Positions 43,436 through 51,428 of a DNA stretch of 64,000 bases are shown in pieces (within the stretch, counting starts at the first letter, position 1; each line of letters opens with the position of its first letter). Location: positions 62,001 through 126,000 of the forward strand of contig NZ_FCOC02000005.1 in NCBI RefSeq assembly GCF_001544455.2, in the 5' to 3' direction. Origin of the DNA: Caballeronia sordidicola. GTDB lineage: Bacteria; Pseudomonadota; Gammaproteobacteria; Burkholderiales; Burkholderiaceae. Both the position numbers and the translations under genes were made by a program. The notes below the pieces were generated by a model. That model had not been told where the DNA came from and ran no database searches. It saw only the letters and a program-made list of their open reading frames with translations.

Positions 43436-45166
43436 TTACGCTATCTCGCGCTGAGCCTGGAATGTTCCGTTGGGCTGGTGGAAAACGATCTTCGTCACCG
43501 TTCCGTCTTCGTCGCGAACAAACTCCACGCGGTAGCCCTTCAGCTCGCGAACCGCAAAGACGCGCTCACGATAAGGATCGAGACGATAGGTCGGTTGCGC
43601 GGTCGGTGAGAGCGTGAGTTCGCCGTCGGCATCGATCGCGACCACGTGCACAATCGCGCCTCCACGATAAACCCCGGCACAGGCCTGGCGAAACGCCGGG
43701 TCGAGCGCCTCGCCCGAAGCGCCGCGATGAAACACAATATCCGCGACGCTGGGCTCGAGTGGGGCCAGGAGGCGATCGATGCGCCCCTCGCGGTCATAGA
43801 GAAACGTCACGGCAAGGCCGTCCGGCCACAGCGTTCCAGGCTGCTCATCGAGTTCGAACGCGTCGTAGTGGCGATGGATCAATGCGCCCGATATCCCCCG
43901 ATAGCGAAACGCGAGCGAGTCACCCACGGCTTCAATTGTCACGCGGCCGTAGGCGGGATGGACATAGTCTCCGGCGTATTCGCTTAAAAACCGGCTCGGC
44001 GCATCGGTTCGTCGAGACGCGCGCTTCGCAGCGACATCGGCCGGGCGTTGCGCCACATAGGCGCGTCTCAACTCGCGGAAACGATCAAACCATGGAATCG
44101 CATCCTTGCCCATGAGATGGTCGAGAATTGCGTTCGTGACGATATCAGCGAGGGGAGATCCGCCGCGGTTGATGAGCACCGCGACGCCCGAGCGACGCTC
44201 GGGCAAAAGCGACATCAGCGTACTCCAGCCGATCCAGCCGCCGGAATGGCTTATGACCCGCTCGCCCCGATAATGATGAGTCGCGAGGCCAAGCCCGTAA
44301 TGGCTTTCGCCGAATTCGGCGAAGTGCGACTTTCCGGTATGTACCCGTGGCTCGTAGAGCGCCTTCAGCCGCGCCGGCGAGACGAGCCGCACGCCATCAA
44401 CCATGCCGTCAGCGAGATATAGGCGCATGTACCGCGCCATGTCGGACGCCGCAACATTGATGCCACCGGCCGGCGTATCGGCAATTGGCCAAAGTCGCGC
44501 ACGTTGGCGCACGAACTCGCCTGCCTTCTCTTGATCATGCAGGATATAAGGACGCGCGCTGTCAGGCGCGCGCTCTAGGTCAATGTCAGAAAAGCCGATA
44601 TTGACCATTCCGAGCGGCTTCATGATCCGCTCCCGCGTGAAATCCTCCCAGGTCTGGCCGGAAATCCGTTCGGCGACCATCCCTGCCGCCACATAACCGA
44701 GGTTGCAATATTGATAAGTGGTGCGAATGTCTTTGCTTGGCTCAAGGTAGCGCAGCGCAGCAAGCATCTCAGCGCGCGAAAGGTCGCCCGGCATCCAGAT
44801 CCAGTCGTGCCGCGGCAACCCGGTATGGTGGGAAAGCAGATCGATAACGGTGACGCGCTCCGTCGCGGCCGCATCATGCAGGCGAAACTCAGGCAGATAG
44901 TCGCGCACCGGCATGCTCCAGTCGAGCCGCCCCTCGTCGACCAGCATCGCGAGACCGAGTGCGGTGAAGGACTTGGTAACCGAACAAAGGATGAATTGGG
45001 TGTCTCCCGTGACGGGGAGGCCAGCCTCCACATCCCGTAGTCCATAGCCCCGGATCCAATCTTCTTCGCCATCGCGCGTGATCGCCAGTGCCAGGCCGGG
45101 TATCTGCCATTCCTGCATCGCATCGCCAATGAGTGTATCGAGGTTTTCGGACAGGAAGTTTGTCAT
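43436..45166 (-). CDS. Serine hydrolase, beta-lactamase class C-like (two-domain)
   Basis: About 576 residues. The N-terminal penicillin-binding/beta-lactamase domain has SVTK (Ser62, Lys65), YCN (Tyr153 in Y-x-N) and HSGG (VISHSGGWIG), the catalytic motifs of class C-like esterases and DD-peptidases. A C-terminal lipocalin-like domain of about 180 residues follows (AGDYVHPAYGRVTIEAVGDSLAFRY). No signal peptide is visible, so it is probably cytoplasmic, unlike real beta-lactamases. Start MTNFLSENLDT at 45166 has AGGAG upstream. First of three leftward genes with the CocE hydrolase and the signal-less binding protein. Confidence 0.9.
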   Translation of the reverse strand: MTNFLSENLDTLIGDAMQEWQIPGLALAITRDGEEDWIRGYGLRDVEAGLPVTGDTQFILCSVTKSFTALGLAMLVDEGRLDWSMPVRDYLPEFRLHDAAATERVTVIDLLSHHTGLPRHDWIWMPGDLSRAEMLAALRYLEPSKDIRTTYQYCNLGYVAAGMVAERISGQTWEDFTRERIMKPLGMVNIGFSDIDLERAPDSARPYILHDQEKAGEFVRQRARLWPIADTPAGGINVAASDMARYMRLYLADGMVDGVRLVSPARLKALYEPRVHTGKSHFAEFGESHYGLGLATHHYRGERVISHSGGWIGWSTLMSLLPERRSGVAVLINRGGSPLADIVTNAILDHLMGKDAIPWFDRFRELRRAYVAQRPADVAAKRASRRTDAPSRFLSEYAGDYVHPAYGRVTIEAVGDSLAFRYRGISGALIHRHYDAFELDEQPGTLWPDGLAVTFLYDREGRIDRLLAPLEPSVADIVFHRGASGEALDPAFRQACAGVYRGGAIVHVVAIDADGELTLSPTAQPTYRLDPYRERVFAVRELKGYRVEFVRDEDGTVTKIVFHQPNGTFQAQREIA

Positions 45167-45357
45167 GCGAACGGCTCCTTTTTTGACCTGACGGCTATGA
45201 AAGGTTGACTCGATGGGCCGCATCGAACAGTTCGCAAGGCGAGATTCGGGCGGCGTTGCCGATTGTCAGCGATCCAGATGCGAATGTCGAACAGCCGGGC
45301 GCGCGCAGATCGCACCGCCGCTATACACTGGTACCCTTGGTCAACATTGCCTAACCC

Positions 45358-45663
45358 ATGCCTGCAGAAGACCCTACCGACGCGCCACGCACCAACCCGC
45401 CACCTTTCAGACGCGAGCCGGTGCCCGATTTACCTCGAAAATTACCGGGCGGATCCAGTGGGATCGAGCCTGCGGTCGCTACCGGATTTTGCGCCCTGAT
45501 GCTAGATACCGGCGCATGGGCTTTCACGCGCGACAAGAGTGGAGACTTTTTCCCCGCGCTCACCCCCATCTGCATGGTCGCGGGCGCCATTCTTACTGCT
45601 ATCAGCGTTGCATTGTTCGGGCTTGTCTGGCTCAAGCGTCAGCGCGCTTCGCGCCCCAAATAA
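45358..45663 (+). CDS. Hypothetical small membrane protein
   Basis: A 101-residue protein with a Pro-rich N-terminus (APRTNPPPFRREPVPDLPRKLPGG) and one or two hydrophobic segments (VATGFCALMLDTGAW and ICMVAGAILTAISVALFGLVWL), ending in a basic tail. No family recognised and no clear Shine-Dalgarno was seen, but it ends 35 bp before a good terminator, which supports transcription here. Confidence 0.5.
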   Translation: MPAEDPTDAPRTNPPPFRREPVPDLPRKLPGGSSGIEPAVATGFCALMLDTGAWAFTRDKSGDFFPALTPICMVAGAILTAISVALFGLVWLKRQRASRPK

Positions 45664-45697
45664 CCATGTTGCAGTGTCTGGGCGCTGTTGAGCCCTG

Positions 45698-45736
45698 GAA
45701 ACCCGTGACGCATCAAGGCTCGCGGGTTTTTGTTTT
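45698..45736 (+). terminator. Rho-independent terminator
   Basis: AAACCCG (45699-45705) and CGGGTTTT (45723-45730) form a stem followed by a TTTTTGTTTT tract, 35 bp after the small membrane protein. Confidence 0.75.
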
Positions 45737-45828
45737 CCACGGCCGGGCGATCCTCTTCGTCCAATGTCATCTGTTCGCCATGCGACGCGGTTACGGTGCT
45801 GTACCGCCACAAAAAAACAATCCTCACG

Positions 45829-46515
45829 ATGTCGTCGACGTCCAAGCTCGACCGCGAACAGCACGACACCGCCGCTGCCTTTAAAGCAGCCCGGGCAAGT
45901 GTCCTCTTGAATGCAGTGCTGATGACGGTGCAGATCGTCATCGGATGGATGGCTTTTTCGGACGGCCTGCTCGCCGACGGCATTCACACCCTCGCCGATC
46001 TGGGCGCCGACGGCATGGTGTTGATCGTGCTGCGCCTGAGCACGGCCGCGGCGCATCGCCGGACCGGATTCGAATTCGACCGGTCCGAGCGCTACGAAAC
46101 CGCAGGCTCCCTCCTCATCTCCATCTTGCTGATCGCAACCGGGATGGAGACGCTCTGGACCAGCCTCAGCCACATGAGCGACGCGGGCGTCGCACCCTCT
46201 GTTCATGCACCCGCGCTCGTGGTCGCGGTATTCGTGATCGTCGCCAAGGAGGCGTTGTTCCGCTACATCATGAGCGTGGCCAGGCGCACCCGCTCGACCA
46301 TTCTGGTCGCCAGCGCGTGGCACGCCCGCTCGGACGCCATTTCCGCGTGTGTCGCCGTGCTCGGGATCGTGGGCAGCATGGCCGGCGTACCGATGTCGGA
46401 TAGCCTCGCCGCCGCGCTCATCGGACTGATGATCGCGCGAATGGGATGGACGCTGGCCTGGAAAACGTTCAAGGAATCCTTCGCGCGAACCGCCGCAGGA
46501 ACGACCGGCCGATAG
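45829..46515 (+). CDS. Cation diffusion facilitator (CDF) transporter
   Basis: A 228-residue, six-TM heavy-metal/H+ antiporter. The metal-binding residues of TM2 and TM5 are visible: LLADGIHTLADLGADG (D-x-x-x-D type) and SAWHARSDAIS (H-x-x-x-D). The cytoplasmic C-terminal domain of typical CDFs (about 80-90 residues) is absent: the protein ends soon after TM6 (MGWTLAWKTFKESF). The start MSSTSKLDRE at 45829 is internal to a longer open frame whose extra residues do not look like CDF. Zn, Co or Fe are common substrates; the actual metal is unknown. Confidence 0.86.
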   Translation: MSSTSKLDREQHDTAAAFKAARASVLLNAVLMTVQIVIGWMAFSDGLLADGIHTLADLGADGMVLIVLRLSTAAAHRRTGFEFDRSERYETAGSLLISILLIATGMETLWTSLSHMSDAGVAPSVHAPALVVAVFVIVAKEALFRYIMSVARRTRSTILVASAWHARSDAISACVAVLGIVGSMAGVPMSDSLAAALIGLMIARMGWTLAWKTFKESFARTAAGTTGR

Positions 46516-46534
46516 CGACCGCTAGCGTCCCGGA

Positions 46535-48091
46535 TCAAGCGCGTGCCTGCTCCCCAATCCTGAACACCGACACTGCCGCTTTCAGGTGGCGCGTCTGCTC
46601 ATGCAGCGAAGTTGCCGCCGCGGCCGCCTGCTCCACCAGCGCCGCGTTCTGCTGCGTCATTTCATCCATCTGCACGACCGCCTGATTGACCTGCTCGATA
46701 CCCGTGCTCTGTTCGAGCGATGAAGCGCTGATCTCGGCCATCATTTGCGTGAGCCGCGAGATCGATGCGGATACGTCGCGCATCGCCTCGCCGGCGCGTT
46801 CGGCCAGCGCCGAGCCATCGTTCACTTGCGAAACCGATTCGCCGATCAACGCCTTGATCTCCTTCGCCGACTGCGCGCTGCGTTGCGCAAGCCCGCGCAC
46901 CTCGCTTGCGACGACGGCAAAACCGCGCCCCTGTTCGCCCGCCCGCGCCGCTTCGACCGCCGCGTTCAGCGCAAGGATGTTGGTCTGAAACGCAATGCCG
47001 TCGATGACCGAGATGATCTCCGCGATCTTGTCCGAACTCTTCGCAATGCTGTTCATCTTTTCCACGACCTGATCGACCACGCCGGTGCCTCGCGAGGTCG
47101 CGGTCAATGCATCGCCGGCGAGACTGTTGGCGTCGCGTGCATGCTCCGCGTTCTGCCGCACCGTGGCCGTCAGTTCCTCCATGCTCGACGCCGTTTCTTC
47201 AAGCGACGCCGCCTGATTCTCCGTGCGAGCCGACAGATCGGCGTTGCCGGTGGCGATTTCGTCGGCACCCAGGTTGATGGAATCGGACGACTCGCGCACG
47301 GTCCTCACGGTGTGCGCGACGCTTGCCTGCATCGCGGCAAGGCCGGCGAACAGGCGGCCGATCTCGTTGCTGCCGCGCTCGGCAATGCGCTCGTCGAGCT
47401 TGCCCTCGGCGATCCGCTCGAAGTGGCGGCCTGCTTCCTCGAGCGGCGCGATCACGCCCCGGCGCAAGCCAATGTGAACAAGTACGACACCGATCACCAG
47501 CGCCACGAAAATCGCCAGTCCGACGCCTCGGAAGAGGTTCAGGCGTGCGTCGATGGAATCCAGATACGACTGGCTTGCGGCGTCGCTAAAATTGGCGAAA
47601 ATGCGTTGCTCGCCGAGGTATCGGTCCTGGAAACCTTGCGTTGGCTGATCGAGGAAAGCCTGGATATTGTTGCTGTCGAGAAACTGGGCAAGTTCGGTCA
47701 GCGCGCCGTGATAGGCCTTGAATTTTTCCTGTAACGCGGCGGCGTGCGCCTGGTTTTCATCGCCGGTCTTCGGTGCGCTGAGAAAGGCGCTGAACGACTT
47801 GTCAGCAAGCGCAAGTTGCTCGCGCGCGTGCTGGACGATCTCGACCGGCTCTGTGCCGCCACGAACCATGCGCGTGCCCGCGCGCGAGAGGTTGATGCGC
47901 GCATCCATCAGGCGCTGCGTGGTTTCGTTGACCGAGTTGACCTGCCTGAGCGCGATGTTCGAAAGATTGCTGACATCGTCGTGAGTGGATGTGAGAGACC
48001 AGAAACCCAGGCCTTCCGTCAGGACCTGGAACAGGCAGAACACGGCGAGCACGAACAGCAGGCCGGTTGCAACACTTACTTTCTTGAGCAT
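46535..48091 (-). CDS. Methyl-accepting chemotaxis protein
   Basis: About 518 residues. TM1 lies near 5-27 ([20 protein letters not shown]), then a four-helix-bundle periplasmic domain of the TarH type ([21 protein letters not shown]), TM2 near 190-210, HAMP (about 212-265), and a signalling domain with the hairpin tip [42 protein letters not shown]. There is no C-terminal NWETF pentapeptide. The start is set at MLKKVSV (48091); a FliA-type promoter lies about 210 bp upstream, so the longer open frame is not all coding. Ligand unknown. Confidence 0.93.
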   Translation of the reverse strand: MLKKVSVATGLLFVLAVFCLFQVLTEGLGFWSLTSTHDDVSNLSNIALRQVNSVNETTQRLMDARINLSRAGTRMVRGGTEPVEIVQHAREQLALADKSFSAFLSAPKTGDENQAHAAALQEKFKAYHGALTELAQFLDSNNIQAFLDQPTQGFQDRYLGEQRIFANFSDAASQSYLDSIDARLNLFRGVGLAIFVALVIGVVLVHIGLRRGVIAPLEEAGRHFERIAEGKLDERIAERGSNEIGRLFAGLAAMQASVAHTVRTVRESSDSINLGADEIATGNADLSARTENQAASLEETASSMEELTATVRQNAEHARDANSLAGDALTATSRGTGVVDQVVEKMNSIAKSSDKIAEIISVIDGIAFQTNILALNAAVEAARAGEQGRGFAVVASEVRGLAQRSAQSAKEIKALIGESVSQVNDGSALAERAGEAMRDVSASISRLTQMMAEISASSLEQSTGIEQVNQAVVQMDEMTQQNAALVEQAAAAATSLHEQTRHLKAAVSVFRIGEQARA

Positions 48092-48302
48092 TTTGACGAC
48101 TCTATAAAACGAGGTATTCGAAGTTGTCCGCGTGCATCCCGCTCTTTCGATCGATGAACCCGGAAAACGCAGCCAGCGAGCGCGATTTGCCGTGGCAAAC
48201 GCAACGCGATGCAGGTCGATGAGCGTGGGAAAGCGAAACGTTTTCGCTGGAAGCGGCGTCGATTGATCGAGGATGAGATTGCAGCGCAAGGGTGACAGCT
48301 TG

Positions 48303-48329
48303 TTAACGGCGATCCAAAGCCATACTTGA
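48303..48329 (-). promoter_or_regulatory. Sigma-28 (FliA) type promoter for the chemoreceptor
   Basis: Minus strand TCAAGTAT (48329-48322), 11-bp spacer, GCCGTTAA (48310-48303). Against TAAAGTTT-N11-GCCGATAA it matches 6/8 and 7/8 with the exact spacer. It lies about 210 bp upstream of the chemoreceptor start. The remaining part of the 333-bp divergent region 48092-48424 shows no gene. Confidence 0.6.
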
Positions 48330-48424
48330 GGCATTGACCCGCGTTGAGGCTATGCTTTGCAGTCCCGCCGAAAGAATCATCCGGCCCCCAAAACGCCTTT
48401 TCCCTTAGAACGACAACACTAAAG

Positions 48425-49522
48425 ATGACGGACACCGAAAACACGGCGCTCAAGGAGATATTCAACGAAGCCCGCTTCCGGCAGGCTGCACGCGAGGTGA
48501 AAGCGGTGTATCCCGCGTTCGATACCCGGCGCTTCTTGAAGCTCGCGCTCGCGGACACGGAAACCTTGAGCCTCATGCAGCGCCTTCGCCGCATGACGCA
48601 TGCGCTGCGAGCGACGCTTCCCGGCGAATACACGCAAGCGCTCGACATTCTTCGCGCGCTCGCACCGACCATGAAACCGGGATTTTCGACGCTGGTTCTT
48701 CCCGACTACGTGGGTCAGTACGGCCAGGATCACTTCGAACTTTCCATGGACGCGCTCAAGTACTTCACTGGCTTTGGTTCATCGGAGTTCGCCGTTCGCG
48801 AGTTCCTTCGCCACGACCTGAAGCGGGCGCTCGCCATCATGAAAGTCTGGTCGCGCGACGAAAGCGACGCAGTGCGCCGGCTCGCAAGCGAAGGCTCGCG
48901 TCCGCGCCTGCCGTGGTCGTTCCGGCTCGACGCCATCATGGCCGATCCCGCGCTCACGGCGCCCATACTCGAGAACCTGCGCGCGGACCCAAGCCTCTAC
49001 GTGCGCAAGTCCGTCGCCAATCATCTCAACGACGTAACCAAGGTTCATCACGACTGGGTGCTGGACCGGCTGACGACGTGGCCCATCGATAACCCGCATA
49101 CGGCGTGGATCGCGAAACGTGCGTTGCGCTCGCTGATCAAGGAAGGCAACAGCCGCGCGCTGGCGTTGATCGGCGCGGGTGGCGCACCGGACGTCAGGCT
49201 GAGCAAGTTCGCCGTTTCGCCGTCTCAGGTTGCGCTTGGCGAACGCATCATCTTGTCGTTCGATCTTGCGTCGAAGAGCGAGGAGAGCCAACGGCTCGTG
49301 ATCGACTACCGCATGCACTACGTGAAAAAATCAGGCGCGACCGCAGCGAAGGTTTTCAAGCTCAAGGAGTTGACGCTTGCAGGCGGCGCGCGCGTTTCAA
49401 TAGAACGCACGCAGAACATCCGTGACTTCACCACACGTGTGCATTACGCGGGACGACATGACGTGGAAATCCTGGTAAATGGCGTGTGCCTGGCGAAGGG
49501 TTATTTCGATTTAAGCTGCTGA
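48425..49522 (+). CDS. DNA alkylation repair protein, AlkC/AlkD-type glycosylase
   Basis: A 365-residue HEAT-like repeat DNA glycosylase. The helical region shows RLASEGSRPRLPWSFRL, PILENLRADPSLYVRKSVANHLNDVTKVH and HTAWIAKRALRSLIKEGN, typical of AlkC-like 3-methyladenine DNA glycosylases. The final 100 residues (about 260-365: VSPSQVALGERIILSFDL, RLVIDYRMHYVKK) resemble the Ig-like C-terminal domain of the AlkC branch. The start MTDTENTALKE at 48425 fits. The 3' end overlaps the convergent LysR gene by 22 bp. Confidence 0.9.
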   Translation: MTDTENTALKEIFNEARFRQAAREVKAVYPAFDTRRFLKLALADTETLSLMQRLRRMTHALRATLPGEYTQALDILRALAPTMKPGFSTLVLPDYVGQYGQDHFELSMDALKYFTGFGSSEFAVREFLRHDLKRALAIMKVWSRDESDAVRRLASEGSRPRLPWSFRLDAIMADPALTAPILENLRADPSLYVRKSVANHLNDVTKVHHDWVLDRLTTWPIDNPHTAWIAKRALRSLIKEGNSRALALIGAGGAPDVRLSKFAVSPSQVALGERIILSFDLASKSEESQRLVIDYRMHYVKKSGATAAKVFKLKELTLAGGARVSIERTQNIRDFTTRVHYAGRHDVEILVNGVCLAKGYFDLSC

Positions 49523-50403
49523 GCCTGAATCAGGCCGTCCACCAGCGCCCTTTCGGGCCGCTGGAGCGCGTCCAGATCACGCACGACAACCAGCAACTGG
49601 CGGGGGGCCCATCGATCCGTCAGTTCCACGATCCGAATGCCCAGCGTTCCCCTGTAGCGCCGTGCCGCGGTGACCGGAACGATCGCGATTCCGGCTCCGT
49701 GTTCGACCATGCAGCAGACATTCTCGAAGGTCCTCATGCGGGCACGAAAATAGAAGTTCTGTCCCGCGAACAGCGCCTGCTCGCCAAGATATTCCGAGAG
49801 TGCGCTACCCGCGCTCAGGCCAATAAATGCCTCGCCTAGCACGTCCTTGAGCGCGACCTTGCGCCGTCCGCTCAACGCATGATCGCGCGCGACGATCAGC
49901 ACGAGCCGGTCAGTTGCGAACGCAAACGCCTGCAGTGCGCCATGTTCCACGGCATCGGCCACGATACCGATTTCCGCCGATCCGTTAAGCACCGCCTTGA
50001 CGGTTTCGGCGCTCTGCCGCTCCTTCATGTCGATATGAACGTTCGGGTGGTCGCGAAGAAACTCGGCCAGCGGACGCGGCAGGAATTCGGTGACCGCCGC
50101 GGTGTTCGCCCATAGACGAATGCGCGTCTTGCGCGCCTCGGAATGCTCGCCCAGCTCGCCTTGCATGCGCTCGATCTGCGCGAGCACGAGGCGCGCATGA
50201 TGCGCGAGCGTATCGCCGGCCGGCGTGGTCTCCACACCGCGCCGCCCGCGCTCGAGCAGCGGCATGCCCAACGCGTCTTCCATGCCTCTCAGCCGCGCAC
50301 TCGCGGACGGCAGCGACATGTTCGCCTGCGCCGCGCCATGCGTGATGTTGCCTGTTTCCAGGATGTAGAGAAAGAGCCGCAGGTCGACGAGATCGAAGCG
50401 CAT
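49501..50403 (-). CDS. LysR-family transcriptional regulator
   Basis: A 300-residue LTTR. N-terminal helix-turn-helix (1-65): LVDLRLFLYILETGNITHGAAQANMSLPSASARLRGMEDALGMPLLERGRRGVETTPAG. The effector domain (about 90-300) has IRLWANTAAVTEFLPRPLAEFL and the two-lobe pattern. It is divergent from a TauE/SafE transporter with a clear LysR box between (CCTTAG-N7-CTAAGG). The 3' end overlaps the AlkC-like gene by 22 bp. Confidence 0.94.
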   Translation of the reverse strand: MRFDLVDLRLFLYILETGNITHGAAQANMSLPSASARLRGMEDALGMPLLERGRRGVETTPAGDTLAHHARLVLAQIERMQGELGEHSEARKTRIRLWANTAAVTEFLPRPLAEFLRDHPNVHIDMKERQSAETVKAVLNGSAEIGIVADAVEHGALQAFAFATDRLVLIVARDHALSGRRKVALKDVLGEAFIGLSAGSALSEYLGEQALFAGQNFYFRARMRTFENVCCMVEHGAGIAIVPVTAARRYRGTLGIRIVELTDRWAPRQLLVVVRDLDALQRPERALVDGLIQAQQLKSK

Positions 50404-50428
50404 CGGCAGGAACGTTATGTTTGACGAG

Positions 50429-50447
50429 CCTTAGTTATACCCTAAGG
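50429..50447. promoter_or_regulatory. LysR-type binding box between LysR and TauE genes
   Basis: CCTTAG (50429-50434), 7-bp spacer, CTAAGG (50442-50447). It contains a T-N11-A element (50432 to 50444), the classic LTTR recognition pattern. Located in the divergent intergenic region. Confidence 0.6.
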
Positions 50448-50525
50448 CACAGTACATATCATCCGCATTGTGATCCGCCGCGATCCCGGCAGAATGACGT
50501 CGATTGAACCTTCCAGTCGCCGCCG

Positions 50526-51275
50526 ATGACCTCTCCTGCTGCAGCGCATGTCGCCATCGTCGGGCTCACGTTCCTGATCGCCGGCACCGTCAAGGGCGTC
50601 ACGGGCATGGGCCTGCCGACCGTCGCCATGGGCGTGCTCGGCACGTTGATGCTGCCCGCGCAGGCGGCTACGCTCCTGATCCTGCCGTCCCTGATCACGA
50701 ACGTGTGGCAACTGTTTGCGGGTCCCGGCGTGATCGGGCTGGCAAAGCGTTTCTGGCCGATGATGGCAGGCATTGTGGCGGGCACGATTGGCGCGGCGTC
50801 ATTCATTGCGGGCAGCGGCGGAACGTGGGCCGTGACGGGACTGGGAGCGGCGCTGACACTTTACGCCATGTCCGGATTGTTCGCTTGGCGCTTCGCAGTA
50901 AAGCCAGAATATGAACGGCGGCTCTCGCCTGCCGTGGGCATTGTCACCGGCCTGATCACCGGCGGGACGGGCGTGTTTGTCGTGCCGGCAGTCCCTTATC
51001 TGCAGGCTCTGGATCTGAAAAAAGAGGATCTGGTGCAGGCGCTCGGCCTATCATTTACGGTATCGACGGTGGCCCTTGCAATCGGACTCGCGCGCGAAAA
51101 TGCATTCGCAATCGGGGACGTCAACAACTCGCTGCTTGCCGTGGTTCCCGCGTTGCTTGGCATGTGGATCGGGCAGCATGTTCGCGAGCGCATCAGTCCC
51201 GCGACCTTTCGCCGATGGTTTTTTATCTGCCTGCTCGCGCTGGGTCTTCAATTGCTCTTGCGGCATTTGATTTAA
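50526..51275 (+). CDS. TauE/SafE family sulfite-type exporter / permease
   Basis: A 249-residue membrane protein with 7-8 hydrophobic segments. The family pattern is seen in IAGTVKGVTGMGLPTVAMGVLGTLMLP and the second repeat VTGLITGGTGVFVVPAVPYLQALDLKKEDLVQALGLSF. Members move sulfite, sulfoacetate or other small organosulfur/oxyanion compounds. It is divergent from a LysR regulator with a matching box, so probably induced by its substrate. No Shine-Dalgarno is obvious before ATG 50526; other starts are possible. Confidence 0.9.
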   Translation: MTSPAAAHVAIVGLTFLIAGTVKGVTGMGLPTVAMGVLGTLMLPAQAATLLILPSLITNVWQLFAGPGVIGLAKRFWPMMAGIVAGTIGAASFIAGSGGTWAVTGLGAALTLYAMSGLFAWRFAVKPEYERRLSPAVGIVTGLITGGTGVFVVPAVPYLQALDLKKEDLVQALGLSFTVSTVALAIGLARENAFAIGDVNNSLLAVVPALLGMWIGQHVRERISPATFRRWFFICLLALGLQLLLRHLI

Positions 51276-51309
51276 CCGGGACCACCGAATCATCAGGAGA
51301 TCCAACGCG

Positions 51310-51402
51310 ATGTTATCTCCACTACTCGAAACACTCGGCGCGCTGGCTGTCCTGGTGAGCCTCGTTGTGAACCTTCGCGCGCTGCTGGACCGGCGTCGAT
51401 AA
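51310..51402 (+). CDS. 30-residue predicted membrane microprotein
   Basis: A short frame, ATG 51310 to TAA 51402: MLSPLLETLGALAVLVSLVVN, then LRALLDRRR. One hydrophobic helix with a basic tail. AGGAG lies 10 bp upstream, rather far but present. The frame starts 34 bp after the TauE stop and ends 26 bp before the convergent E1 gene. It could be a small protein associated with the transporter; conservation was not tested. Confidence 0.4.
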   Translation: MLSPLLETLGALAVLVSLVVNLRALLDRRR

Positions 51403-51428
51403 GCGGAGTTGGGCACCCCGCCGCACAA

